Shown: positions 12,793-24,414 of the stretch, piece after piece
Layout: each line of letters opens with the position of its first letter
How positions within the stretch are numbered: the first letter of the stretch is position 1
Assembly: GCA_020736575.1 (NCBI GenBank)
Contig: JAGPYM010000058.1
Span: forward strand, 78,185-142,184
Length of the DNA: 64,000 bases
Source of the DNA: Thelonectria olida
Lineage: Eukaryota > Ascomycota > Sordariomycetes > Hypocreales > Nectriaceae
Direction: 5' to 3'
Program-made: the position numbers and the translations under genes
Notes under the pieces: model-generated
Told to the model about the DNA's origin: nothing
Databases searched by the model: none
The model's input: the letters and a program-made list of their open reading frames with translations, nothing else

Positions 12793-13979
12793 ATGGAAAA
12801 GGACTACTCCAAGCTGCCGGCCCCGGCCTCAGTCAGAACGCCATCTGCCCGCGCTGAATCAATAGTTCACACGACAATTTACATGCTGTGTGTACATATC
12901 GTTCACCTAATTTCATAGCCCTCAATTGATAATCCCTTGCTAGTGCATGGATCCTCTCCTCCAACTCGACTATCCTGGCCAACAAATGGTTGATCAGTTC
13001 GGGTGGTTTTGGTAAGGTCAGCTCCGAGATGTGGCGAGGATAATGCATCTAACATACCTCGCAAGGCTATCGTACGTGCTCTAAGTGACCCATGCTGGCA
13101 CCTGCAACTCGGAAACTCACACGACATCTAACAGCCATCCTCTTGACATGCTGGCATCTCGTATTTTCGGCCTTTATTACGCAGATTCTCGCCCATACCA
13201 CAACTCTACTACACAGTCGCCACTCTCTGCCCATCAGCAGGCGGTTTTATCTACGCACTATCCTGCCTATTGGGTTGGTAGCGTCTGGTTCTCTGGTCTG
13301 TACAAACTTTGTCTACTTTTGGCTTTCTGTGGCCTTTCTCCAGATGATCAAAGCTGCCACCCCGGTTGTGATGCTGTTTGTTTCTTGGATGTTTGGGGTT
13401 GCAGACCCAACACTAGGCAACGTTATCAACATCATCATCATCGCCGGTGGCGTCGGTATGGCTAGTGCCGGAGAGCTTCATTTCTCGTGGATCGGCGTCG
13501 CTTTCCAGTTCACAGGCATCTTGTTTGAGGCTACCAGAGTTGTCCTGATTCAAATTATGTTGCGTGGCGAGGGAATGAAGATGAACCCAATGGTGGGCCT
13601 GTACTACTACGCGCCTGTCTGTGCCGTCATCAACTTTCTAATTGCTTGCGTGGTCGAGATACCATATTTATCAGTAGCAGGGATGACGACATCTGGGTGG
13701 ATAATGCTGCTTTTCAGTGCCCCGATTGCATTCTTCCTAAACTATACCAGTATGGCGTTGGTTCGTGTTGAACACCTTTGGAGACAGGACCAGAGTTGAA
13801 TTGCTAACAGGATATAGATCGGGAAGACGTCAGGCGTTGTCATGTCATTAGCGGCGGTATTCAAGAACATCCTTCTTGTTATGTGTTCTGTTTTCATATG
13901 GCGCACAAAGATCACTGGGATACAACTCGTAGGTTACAGTATAAGTCTAGCGGGTTTGGGATATTACTCTATGAAATAG
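12793..13979 (+). CDS. triose-phosphate/nucleotide-sugar transporter family (TPT, DMT superfamily) protein
   Basis: This is a ten-helix transporter of the TPT/drug-metabolite superfamily, whose members exchange sugar phosphates or nucleotide sugars across Golgi, ER or other internal membranes. Exons are 12793-12887, 12944-13011, 13135-13760 and 13818-13979 (introns 56, 123 and 57 nt), giving 316 residues. The N terminus MEKDYSKLPAPA is typical of fungal members. Splicing restores MLAWILSSNSTILANKWLI (helix 1), then GGFAILLTCWHLVFSAFITQ, and at the end MALIGKTSGVVMSLAAVFKN, a conserved family segment. LQMIKAATPVVML is the conserved helix-4 region. Only exon 3 is long, so an ORF-only reading loses both ends. 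The substrate is unknown. The divergent GT64 neighbour makes a nucleotide-sugar supply role plausible but unproven. Confidence 0.9.
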
Positions 13980-14742
13980 CAGCGCCAACCTGAACAATCC
14001 CATCTCCCTAGATAACTACCTGATAACTCAGATACGAAAGCTCCTGATAGTGCCACGTCTCAATAGGCACACTTAGCTATTGGGATAATGATTGAACTAT
14101 TGGTACACACCTACAGACAGACACATGCTTATCGCACGATAGCTAGTAGCATTCATGCAGTTTCTCGATCGATGGCAACGACCAGATCTATTCCTGACCC
14201 CTCTCTATTGTTGACATCCAGAAACAAGAACAATGCAGTCAAAGCCTTGCAGGCGGTGGTAGATACAGCCTTCTGCCTCCTCGGCTTTGCCCGGGAATGG
14301 CACCATCAACTCAGTCTTATCGCGGGGGGTAACCTAAACACACCGGTCCTTGCACTCGTTAAGACACTGTAAAATCCCTTTGGAGCCTGTCCATGAAATA
14401 AGACACTGACAAATTCCATGGATACCTTCTTGGTCCCATCGCTATTGCAAATGACGGCGAGGAAGGGGGGAGGCTACGACGCAAACCGGCTCCGGTCAAA
14501 GAACTTCTGTTCGGAAACCTCCCCAGCTTCCCCTCGAGGTCCGGTCGTATACGGCCGGATTACACCTTACCTACTTCACTTGGATTCAAATTTAAAAGCG
14601 CAAAACGTAGCCCAAACATGATAAATTAAGTTGCGTACTACCTAGGCAGTCTCCGTCTTCCCAACATTTACTAGCCCAGCGTTACTCTCCTAGGTAACAC
14701 CAACAAGGAAAAGGCAGAACAGTCGTGTTATGCATATCGAGC
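13980..14742. other. intergenic region between convergent genes
   Basis: This is the shared 3' flank of the transporter (plus) and the subtilase (minus). Short open frames such as 14088-14372 look random. No terminator-like or RNA structure stood out. Confidence 0.5.
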
Positions 14743-16045
14743 TTATTTCCCACAAGCGTTGTATGCCACAAGGTTTGCACTGCCTCCGGCATCTCCGACA
14801 ACACCGCTGATACCAGCGCCGATAATGCGATTGGTAACAGCAACAGAGCCGGAGAGGCCCTCCTTTGCAATAAAGTAAGCGGCGAGACCAGCAACGTGGG
14901 GACTAGCCATGCTGGTGCCGGCAAGGTACCTGGTGGCAGAGTCGCTGGAATGGTAGGCGCTGATGATGGCGTCACCAGGTGCGAAGATGTCGACAAAAGA
15001 GCCGTAGTTGGAGAACCAAGTGCGGGTGTTGGTACCCTCAACGGCACCAACGGTGATGGCAGATGGAGAGGAAGCGGGAGAGTAGTATGAGGCGTCGTCG
15101 TTCGAGTTGCCAGCAGCAACAACAACAGTAAGGCCAGCGTCAGTAGCAGCCTTGACTGCCGCATTAACCGAGGCAGTATAGGAGCCACCAAGGGACATGT
15201 TGACGACGGACTTCTTCTGGGCGCCGCGGGCCTTGGCGTTATTGACAGCCCAGTTCAGGCCCAAGATAATACCAGACATCGTTCCGGAACCGTTCTTGTC
15301 AAGGACTTTGACAGCCACCACGGTCGCACCCTTGGCTACGCCAAACGTCTTGCCAGCGACGGTGCCAGCCACGTGAGTGCCGTGACCAAACTCATCAGTG
15401 TTTGGAGAGCCGGAAATGAAGTTGGCACCCCAGAGGGCGCGGCCCCCGAACTCCGTGTGGGTAGTCCGGATGCCTGTGTCGACAACATAGACGCGCACAC
15501 CGGTACCGGCAGTAGTATCGTAGTAGTAGCCAGTACCGAAAGAGCCAGGGTCAGTGCCCTTGTGCGAGATGCGGGCAAGGCCCCAAGCGGCGTTTACCTG
15601 AGTGGTGTAGGCACGCTTTTGCAGCTGCTCGGTGCTGGCGGCCACATGAGTGACTTTGACAATGCTATCCTTCTCGATGTAGTCGACCTTGTCACGGACA
15701 CAGTTAGTACCTATTGCTTAAAAGACCGAGGTTTGGAAGACAACTAACCAGCTTGGAGTTCGCGATCTCCGTGAGCTCCGCAGGTGGAATCTCGGCAACG
15801 TAGCCCTGGTAGGGGCCAAGGTTGATAGCATCGACAACACCCTTCTTGTTCCCCTTCTTGGCCTTCTTGGTGACGTCCTCTTGGTGCTTCTTTCTGCTGT
15901 CGGAGCTGGTGCCGGCCTTGTAGGTAATAATGTACTTGTTTGGCACAGTAAGTTCGGCCGAGAGGTCAGCATTCTTAACAGGGGCAGCGGCGAGGGCCAG
16001 GCTGAGAAGGCCGGCAAAGCCGCAAAGAGTGGCAGTGAACTTCAT
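14743..16045 (-). CDS. secreted subtilisin-like serine protease precursor (S8A, proteinase K type)
   Basis: This is an extracellular alkaline endoprotease of the fungal oryzin/proteinase K group. Exons are 16045-15749 and 15687-14743 (intron 61 nt with a TACTAAC branch site), giving 413 residues. The pre-region is residues 1-20 (signal peptide). An inhibitor-I9 propeptide spans about 35-113 and includes KYIITYKAG and VDYIEKDSIVKV. The mature enzyme probably starts near residue 125. The catalytic triad is Asp169 in YVVDTGI, His201 in GHGTHVAG and Ser358 in GTSMASPHVAG; the oxyanion Asn is in AAGNSNDD (Asn293). Length and order are normal for the family and nothing appears broken. Such enzymes supply peptides for nutrition and in some fungi act on host cuticle or tissue proteins. 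The genus and role here are unknown. Confidence 0.96.
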
Positions 16046-16162
16046 AGTTCTGGTAGCTGATAAACGAAAGAGGGAAGAATGCTAACCGAGCTAAGGAGTG
16101 GTTTGTCGGCGGTGGGTGTGTTGCTACAGGAGAAAGTTTACTCGGGGAGTGCTCGACACTCC

Positions 16163-16169
16163 TTTTATA
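16163..16169 (-). promoter_or_regulatory. TATA box of the subtilase gene
   Basis: TATAAAA lies on the minus strand about 118 bp before the subtilase start codon, a plausible distance for a highly expressed fungal secreted-protein gene. The assignment rests on position and sequence only. Confidence 0.5.
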
Positions 16170-18860
16170 TTCCCATTTCCCATTGCCACAAGTTCCTTCT
16201 CCAGCTAGGCTGACTGCAGCCGCCCGCGCAAGAACTTCCGCCATTGCAATTGCGGTAAACAGCCCGAGTCGGGCGAGATTGGGAGAAGGCGTAGACACCG
16301 CACTTCGCTTCGCGTTTGGGTTCGCGGCCTGGGCCATTTTCAGCCCTAGGAGGCTAGAGTTGGAAGTGCCCCTATTCCAAGGCCCAGACCGGACATGGTT
16401 GGAAGCTATGTTCTGTTAGCATTGGGACTATGAGTGCTCTGGCTTGCTCCGGGTGCCGCTAGCCAGTTACTAAAACCTTTATTGCCATTTACATTCCTGC
16501 GCGGTCCCCTTGTGTCCTCCTGCACCTGTCACTCTATTTGGCGGGAGTGGGCGAATTGTCCCAGAATTCCCGAGAGCTTATAAAGTTCGTCGATCCAAAT
16601 CACATACGGCCGAGTATTCCCCGTCATAAAGCCACCACGAAAACTGGGCACACGCCGAATTCCTGGCTCTGCTTTGTACCTTGTACCAGGGTCCAGGGGC
16701 CACGGGGCGAGTCAGTTCGTTGGTCTCCCGAAGCTGAGGATCGTGGGGGGCTGTATCCGCGGAGTCAGCCTTACCAAGAACCCGCGTCTCTCCGCTGGGG
16801 TCTCGAACGTCCGTCCAAGTGACCAAGTCACAACCCCTGAGCACACCTCTGCTGATCCCGATCTTAAATGAAAGCAGCAAGCCACATCACCAATAGCCAA
16901 ACGCCACTTCACAGTAGATCCCTCTTGCTACCTGACACACAGTGAATTTTTCTTCGCTCCTCGGCTGTCTCAAAGTACCAACTTCTCCCAGTACCAACTT
17001 CTCCCCTTGTCGAAAGGGAATGCTCAACCTTGCCTCTTGCACTATATTCATTATACAGGTAGCAACAGACCGTTCTCCCTCTTCTTTTTGTCCAAGCTTA
17101 TGCATGCTCGACGTGTCCCGTCTAAAAATGCCTAATTCCTCAGCTACTTTATTGTCTCAGTTAACCTTGCGCTGGCGGGATCCACGCGCATACTAGCGTT
17201 GACCGATGGGCGAGAAGGCGATCTCAGCTGACCCAACTAAGAAACAAAGTGGTCACACAGACAGAAACTAAGAAAGGGGCACGACGGATCTAGATTCTTA
17301 AATGCAAGCCTGGCACTTTCTCGCTCCAACCTCGGAACCGACAGAAAGGCACGAATTCGTACAGAGTGGCAAAAAGTGAACCAATATGCAATGCTACCAC
17401 TGTCAGTCGATTCTTACCATTACCTATACAAAAGGGCACAGCATGATTGATTGGGGACTTGAGACAATTCCCTGGGGCCTCCCTTAAAAGAGACCTACTA
17501 CGTAGTCTGGTCGCTGTTACCCGGAAATCCCGCACCTAAAACGCTCAGCTCATCATGCCACGACTGTTCACAAGGAGTTAGCGCCTTGACGGTCCCTCCC
17601 GTGCCTGGTGGTACTTACCCTACAGGCTTTCAGATAATGTGAATGAGTCTGGTGATGCTGAAAAACGCGCTGGGGTGATTTGACGAGACGAGGGACAACA
17701 ACCCAACAGCACGCCCATAACCTCAATAGGAGCAATGGACGAAAAGATCGAAAGAAGTGAAGGTCGGATGCGGTGGAGGATTTATCCGTGATTGATCGCG
17801 TTAACGGACTTCCCTGCGAGGGGACAAGATTGACTAGTCGAATGTCAAAAGTAACTCATTCGATCGAACATGTAAAAATAACACAAAAAGCATCTTCCAC
17901 TTTTACCAATGAAATGTATCTTTATAGCAGCCGTTGCTACCGTTGTTCTATTTGTTGGTACTGCCCTCGTCGGAACCGTTTCTCACGTGGTTGTAGCCGT
18001 TGTTGCTGCCCCTGTTACAGCCCCAACAGCCCGTGTTTGTCACGGGCGTGGCCCGATAGTTGTTCCGGGCCGCTGCCACGGAACGTAACCACCTTGGAGC
18101 TTGACCAGCTGCAGATCGGGCCGAGGGTTAACCCGACCTGTTCGGTAGGTCCGACCCTGATAGCTATGGCCGACCTTGACGGATGCATAATTGAGCGGTA
18201 AAATTCGGAGGTTGGCTTAAGTTTGATATGCGAACTAATCGGCACTTCAAGCTCCCCCAATTGTGCACGGGCCGACTATTGTCCAGAGCGACCGTTTTAT
18301 AGCCTATGCGGATCTGCAAAGAGCACTGGAGGATGTCTCAATGCCACGATTGAGGGACCATGGGTCATTATAAAGTGTACGAAGTAGATGGCGGTTGATA
18401 TCTTTAGATCACCTCGAGTGCTATTAACTGTAAAGTGGCTCTGAGGGTATTCCAAGTTTCTATCATCCTGTTACAAGTTCTTAGGACAGTAGTCCAGACC
18501 AAACGCAGAGTGCATAAACCTTAACAGAGAGAACTATTTCAGGCGAGTGGGTGCATTATCCCGGCAGTGCGCGGATGTCATCCGATGGAGATGTAATAGA
18601 GAACCTCTCTATCTCCAATGCCCCTATAACCACCCAGATTTATAAGAGCAACTCAGCCATAGTCCGCAAGGGGCGAGACATGTTAACAAGTAATGTTAGT
18701 CCGACGTTGCTACTGCATGAGGTCCCTGTCTAAAAAGTTTGGAAAAGAACCTACTATAAATAAAGGCCTCCCTACTGCAGTAAATATGAAATACTGCTTT
18801 AATATTTAGCACTTAAGCATACCCATTTGCCATACCCCATTTCAAGTTCAAACAGATATT
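16170..18860. other. intergenic region
   Basis: There are 2.7 kb between the subtilase promoter and the small cysteine-rich remnant. Open frames are short and overlap in several frames. A short doubled phrase (ACTTCTCCC with AGTACCA) occurs around 16976-17005. Otherwise I see no gene, RNA or mobile element. Confidence 0.45.
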
Positions 18861-19226
18861 ATAAAGTTTACTACTCTTGCCGCTGCCCTCCTTACTTTCG
18901 GCCTCGGATCTAACCTGGTTGCCTGCTCTTCCGTTAAAGAGACACAAGACGGCCTCAAGGCTAGGGCGTGCTGCGACGTTAAAGTCTGTAATGCCTTCAA
19001 CCTGCAGGGCAACTGCAAGAATGGCTACTACCCCTATAAAAAGACCTCCACTCTCAACAAGTCTGGACTTGGTTCCATCGCTTCCCTAAAGACTGATATG
19101 AGTTGCGTCTGTACTTATGGCACTGCATACGTATCTCGTAGTTTGATGACTATGGAATCTTATTACTATGAGCTGACTCGCCGAACAGTAGCGTCTCTTG
19201 CGCCACTGTTAACAGCAAGGGCGTAA
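18861..19226 (+). pseudogene. small secreted cysteine-rich protein, start codon lost
   Basis: A 121-codon frame opens with ATA AAG TTT where ATG AAG TTT would be expected. It encodes KFTTLAAALLTFGLGSNLVA, a good signal peptide, followed by a small domain with cysteines in CSS, ACCDVKVC, GNC and SCVC. No in-frame ATG occurs between the upstream TAG and the signal sequence. From about 19190 another frame gives a more cysteine-compatible tail (SCATVNSKG...NHC), which suggests a frameshift as well. The ATG-to-ATA change is a G-to-A transition of the type RIP makes. The pattern recalls fungal effector-like small secreted proteins, but I do not recognise a named family. An unusual start or an unseen upstream exon is an alternative. 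Confidence 0.45.
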
Positions 19227-20533
19227 AGCAGGTGCCCAATCATTGCCTCACTGGATTAAGGCCGTTTAGTGCTCGCCCCTCTAGGAAGCTTAATGCGGTT
19301 GGAACGCGCACTTCATTTGCAGTGCAGCTTCGGATCAACTTTAGTTTTATGCAGGATGGCTTAAATACTTGGGTATTTAATGCTATGTTGGAAATGGTTT
19401 TATTATTCTTAGAAGGGCAACTTCAGCCAGCAAAGTACATAAATGGAAACAACATAGTGTGCACTCTTGCGCATGAGGGCATGCATACTAGATATGGTTA
19501 ACAATACTACATATCCATCCTAACTGGGTCTTCCTTAATTGTCATATAATTGAAGCCTTCTTACATTTGCATTTCTCTATGCCTTGATATATTCAGTTAA
19601 TGTAGTAAATCAAAGCAACGTTAAATGAGAAAATCACATGAGGTAGATAATAAAGACTGGGACATAGAGGTCAAGTCTTTGTGCGAAATCTCGGGGTCAC
19701 ATCAAACGAACGCAATATTACTGCCAACCCTTTTTAGAAGCAAGATGAGACAGATCCCTTTCAGCTCGTAGGCATGGCAACGAATTTCTCGCCCACAAAT
19801 AGACGGCTTACCGCCCAGCGATTTCAACTTGGGGATATAATAAAGTATCTCGTCATAGATACCTGGGTCGTGAGAGGTTAAAGTCGCAACGCTTGATGGC
19901 GAAGTGTGATCTCGCCACCGGTAACTGCCGATGCCCCGAATCACGCGGAAAAAGTAACGACGATCAGCGGTGTCAGGGCACGATCGTGGCTATGTTGGCT
20001 CGCCCGCTTGCATCTCTAACCCTGGCGGCTACGCTCTGCCTTGAACCTCGAAGAGAACATTCATCTAGACGTAAGTTAGTAGCCACAGATCTTCAAGAAG
20101 CACCTACTTTCCCAATTGAGCGTACTTGCGGTCTTGGACTCGCCGTGGCCAGCGCGTTCCTGAGTCCTGATCATCGCCTGCTCTCGAATTGGTGAACACC
20201 TCGGCCATCGCCAATCACGATTCGGAGAAAAGTAGGCATACAGGTCCGGCCAAAGCGAAACCCTGCTTGAGATGCTGGCTGGAATGGTGTGGTTGTTAGT
20301 GCCTTGAGCCTTGTTCGCAGCATTCCATGTCGGGGCCCAGATCCGGGTTGCGGACTAGAAGCTGCGGCATTCCTGTCAAGCAGGAGCCGAGAGCCTACAA
20401 AGCCTTTGTGATTGACCATGGCCACGCTAAACAACGAGTCGCGTGGCCGGAATTGGCCTAGATGTCCGATTACCTTGGATCCGGTCAACTCAATGCTCGT
20501 GGATACCGATAGCCTGGTCGCGTTCACAACAAC
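19227..20533. other. intergenic region
   Basis: This is mostly AT-leaning sequence with short open frames and no recognisable product. The right end is the GH16 promoter region. Confidence 0.45.
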
Positions 20534-20539
20534 TATATA
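20534..20539 (+). promoter_or_regulatory. possible TATA box of the GH16 gene
   Basis: TATATA sits 75 bp before the GH16 start codon. This is a positional inference only. Confidence 0.35.
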
Positions 20540-20608
20540 GGTAAGCGAAATGTTCTCTGTTCATACCGTGATAACCAAGACACGAATCTTTCCAAACAGT
20601 CACCTATC

Positions 20609-21459
20609 ATGCATCTTATTTCTTATCTCCTTGCCGCCTTGGTCACTATTGGCTTGACTGAGGGAAAGCCCGTGGCCAGGGCCAAGAGCTCGTCTCCCGC
20701 ACCCACATTCCTGAAGGGCAAGTATGTGTGTGATGACGGCGACGACGACGCAAAATTCTCCAAGAAGGCTCTTTATACCTTCACGGGCAACAAGTTACCT
20801 TCTGGACTGTCGGCAAGCACCTATAATGTTGGTGGCAACCGGGTTTTTTCTACGTCAAACGTCGTCGTCCGCAACGGCTACCTTGAGCTTCGTGTCCCCG
20901 GCGGCCAGAAGGCAATGCCCTACTCATGTGGTCAAATCGTCACCGATGTCAACAACATTGTCTCGGCGAGTGTGCGAACTACTGCTATCCTGACCGAGAA
21001 TGCTGGAACCATCAATGGTATGATTGCACTGTTTGCCTTTATGATATACTCGCTAAATTTGTCCTAGGCATGTTCTTTTACGGGGATGATTCTCAGGAAA
21101 CGGATATTGAATGGATTTCTGATGCGAGTTCCGGGTCCAACAATGGCTATCGTTGGCTTTGGTTCACGAACCAAGACTCGAATGGCGACAGGAAACTTAC
21201 ATCCAAGGCAGTGAGGCCCCCGTCGAACCCAACAACTACCGAGCATGAATATCGCATCGACTGGACGCCAAATTTGACTGTCTTCTTTATTGATGGTGTG
21301 GAGATTTGGCGGACGACCCAAGATGCACCAAACATTCCTGGCCCTTGGATGTGGAACAACTGGACCAATGGCAATAAGGGTTGGAGTGTCGGCCCTCCTG
21401 CTAAAGACTCTGTCTTTAAGATCAGAAAGATCGAGATGTACTACAATACTGCCAACTAA
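20609..21459 (+). CDS. secreted glycoside hydrolase family 16 protein (Crh-like beta-glucan/chitin-active)
   Basis: This is a concanavalin-A-like jelly-roll protein of GH16, a family that hydrolyses or transglycosylates beta-1,3(4)-glucans; Crh-type members link chitin to glucan in the wall. Exons are 20609-21017 and 21068-21459 (intron 50 nt), giving 266 residues. Residues 1-19 form a signal peptide. The splice restores TINGMFFYGDDSQETDIEW, in which Glu147, Asp149 and Glu151 form the ExDxE catalytic core. Further marks are RIDWTPNLTVFFIDGV and the C-terminal WMWNNWTNGNKGWSVG carbohydrate-contact region. There is no GPI signal and no Ser/Thr tail, so the protein should be released rather than anchored. 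Exact activity (hydrolase or transglycosylase) cannot be told from the motif. Confidence 0.93.
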
Positions 21460-22797
21460 TGAGATGTGCACTCTCTAGTGGTAAGATGATTCATCTTTGA
21501 CAAACGATGAAACAAATATTCCAATTAGATATCTCAGGAGAAATTTATTCGTTGCCAAGTAGGTATTGAGGTTGGGGAAGGCTGTAGTGAGATATCTTAT
21601 GTCCATCGTTCAAACTAGTTTCTACCATAACAGTATTGACACATTTTGCCAACTTTGCCAACGTAGTAAATCGCCCAACACGTGTTAGTGTGACGGCCCT
21701 TGGGTAATGCAAAGACCTCGTGTTGACTCACCACCCTGCCCCAGTATTAAACAGGCTGGCGTTAAGAAGGTGCATCTACAAGGAGAGCTGGTTTGAACAA
21801 GACATGACGCTGCCAGGAGAAAGATTACTATCTCTAGTTCTTAGGACACGCAAGCCTCCTCATGTTCCTATGGCTCAGTGAGACAATTCACGTCTCTACA
21901 AAACTTCAATAATCCGGGGTTCTGGAGCTTGGTTCGACTTGGTATCCCGCCCAAGAGTGAGAGAACAGGGCACCATGCCCAAAGTTTGGAGGAAATACTA
22001 GATACACAGTTAAAGTATAAAACGAGAAATCAAAACAGCGAGTTGTATAGGCGAGGTTGAGCATTTGTTGAGGTCAATTTCAACGTGAGTGACGGGGTGG
22101 CACGAACGACGGCGTGCCCTTTCGGGCCGCTAACCGCCTATATCTTGGCCCTCTCTCCCAAAGAAAAGATTCCGCCTTGCTTGAAACAATAAAACATGAA
22201 ACCAGAGGAAGTTTATTATTGTGTATATTCAGGCACGTACCTCTATGCAGATGAAAAACATCCAATGGAAGCTGACAAGTCGCTATTCCTAACATGGACA
22301 CATCGCCGTCGACAGGGTTCTCTTAATGAACTAGTTGCTGCGTAGGCGAGTTCCGGAGATGTCTCGACCCCTGCAGCCGCCCACTCGATTTTAAGCTTAA
22401 CCAGATAGAGTCTCAAGTCCATTCTCGCCGACCCGCCTCATGCCTCACACTTGTTTCAGCTCAGATTGAAGTGTACAGCTCTGATTATCCTCGGGACCTT
22501 GGATGGTGTTTCCACAAATGAAAGCATCGAAACGGCGGTTGCATTGGTCAAGTTTGTTTCGTCCCTGGGGCCTGGCCGCAGACGTCGCATTGAATATCCC
22601 AGGGTCCGCGTCGCTTAGATACAGATCCATGGATCTTATCCATCGTCCTTTATCTCTAAGCAAGAACCGCGGGGAGATGGGGATGGTTAAATAGAAGACA
22701 TCGAGTCTTCCAGACGGTTTGTGCCTTGATCACTTTCTTTCCTCGGGTCGATCCTTCAATTTATTTTTCATTCATTTGTTTTCTTATTCATTTCGCT
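21460..22797. other. intergenic region
   Basis: This is the 3' flank of the GH16 gene and the promoter of the DUF1996 gene. The last 60 bases before the ATG are a T-rich leader common upstream of fungal start codons. No other feature is supported. Confidence 0.5.
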
Positions 22798-23788
22798 ATG
22801 CGATCCCTTTCATTCATTCTTGCTGGCGCGGGCGCCGCCTCTGCCTACACCATCACCGTCCTTGACCGCTTCATGTACAAAAACATCGATCCAATTGTCT
22901 TCCCAGGCGAGTATGGCAAAAGTCACATGCATTCGTTCTTCGGATCCGATGCTGTGACGGCCAATACCACGACTTCGGCGGAACTTCAGGCGGGATGCTC
23001 GACCGCCGAGAATCCCAACGACTACTCGATTTACTGTGAGTACCCTAACGAGACTGTGGAGAGGTTTGAGATGTTGACAACTAAACGAATCAGGGGTTCC
23101 GACGTTGTATCTTCGAAACAGTTCTGGCACTCAGCCGATCCTGGTCAACCGGTTCAGTGCCTACTACGTCTCGATAGAAAACGCCGAGATTGCCATCCCG
23201 CAAGACTTCAAAACCGTTGCGGGCAATGTCTCGGCCGTGGACCAATCTGGTGTTGACACTCTGACAGGTGTTCAATGGTTCTGCGAAGGTGATGCGACCG
23301 AGGACAAGGATCTGGCCGCCTTTCCTACGACGACTTGCTCCACGCATTTACAGACTCTGCTCCTGTTCCACGACTGCGTCAACCCGGACACTCTTGACTC
23401 TGCGTACTCAGGCACTCAAAACTGGCGTGATGGTTTCAAGCCTGCAAACCGATGCCCGTCGGGAATGAAGCGTATTCCCCAACTCCGATTCTCCATTCGA
23501 TACGACCTCCGATCAATCCTGCCCGAGGGTTGGTCGGGCCAACCTCCTTTCGAACTGGCATGCGGTTCTTCGTACTGCTCGCATGGCGACTTTATCAATG
23601 GTTGGCTTCCGGAGGCAGCTGAAAACATGCTCCTCGCAAATGACAAGAGAGAGTTCGCAGGTGTGGATGGTCCAGCGGGAGCATACAACGCGGGTTCCGT
23701 GTGTGGTGCTGAGAATGCTCAAGATGCGGACCCAGAACATGGAACCAGCGACTATGAAGAGAGTCGAGCGCTTCTAGGCCTGACTTAG
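22798..23788 (+). CDS. secreted DUF1996 domain protein
   Basis: Exons are 22798-23035 and 23094-23788 (intron 58 nt), giving 310 residues. A short signal peptide (about residues 1-16) is followed by a DUF1996 domain over nearly the full length. The domain opens with DRFMYKNIDPIVFPGEYGKSHMHSFFG (read in two pieces: DRFMYKNIDPIVFPG and KSHMHSFFG) containing the family's paired histidines His43 and His45. The splice creates SIYWVPTLYLRNSSG, also a family hallmark, and the later cysteine segments (WFCEGD, HDCVNPDTLDS, CGSSYCSHGDF) are in order. The domain occurs widely in secreted fungal proteins, alone or with WSC domains; its biochemical role is not established. The ATG at 22798 was chosen because it starts the signal peptide. 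Confidence 0.92.
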
Positions 23789-24414
23789 AGGACAGTATAT
23801 ACTATTTGATAGCTAGTTGGTTAAGCTAGCTCGAAAGATTAATTGATAGCGATTGTCCCAAGCATGGAAAGAAACCTCTTGATTCACTCTGGACATTTGT
23901 GGCCATGTACGTCAACTGGTCAAGTCAAGTCGAGTTCCGCGTCACCATTGCAGGCCAAGGTTGAGGAATTGATTATATTGGGCAACAATGTCCTGGCCAT
24001 CTTTGGACCATTACGTTGCAAATGAGAGACATTCCTCGGAACAAAGGAACTACATACATGACAGATGCGATCTTGGTCGATACAAATAAGAGATGAAGGC
24101 TTCACAATATCCGCCCAACGAATGCGATGAACTCCTCCAAAGGCCCATGGACACGGCAAACTCCGAATATTTCCTGGCCCTCCGATGCCGAGTTCCAAAA
24201 CCTGATAGTTGGTTTGCATAAACAGAGAAAAGGGATAATCAAACAAGGTGACATTTTGGTTTGTGAAGACAGATGAAAGCGTGGTGATGGATTGTCTGGG
24301 ATGACATAAGGAAAGGGGAATAAAAGACTGCGACAATCTACCCATGAGACTTGAAAGAGCAGGGCAGACGTCGCTGGAGCGCACCTATTCGGAGCATTGT
24401 AAATCTCTGCGCTA
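23789..24414. other. intergenic region between convergent genes
   Basis: This is the 3' flank of the DUF1996 gene (plus) and of the giant cysteine-repeat gene (minus). No gene, repeat or RNA was recognised. Confidence 0.5.

Noticed and set aside
14725..15747. Plus-strand ORFs opposite the subtilase
   Set aside because: They are shadows of the protease coding strand, which has an intact catalytic triad.
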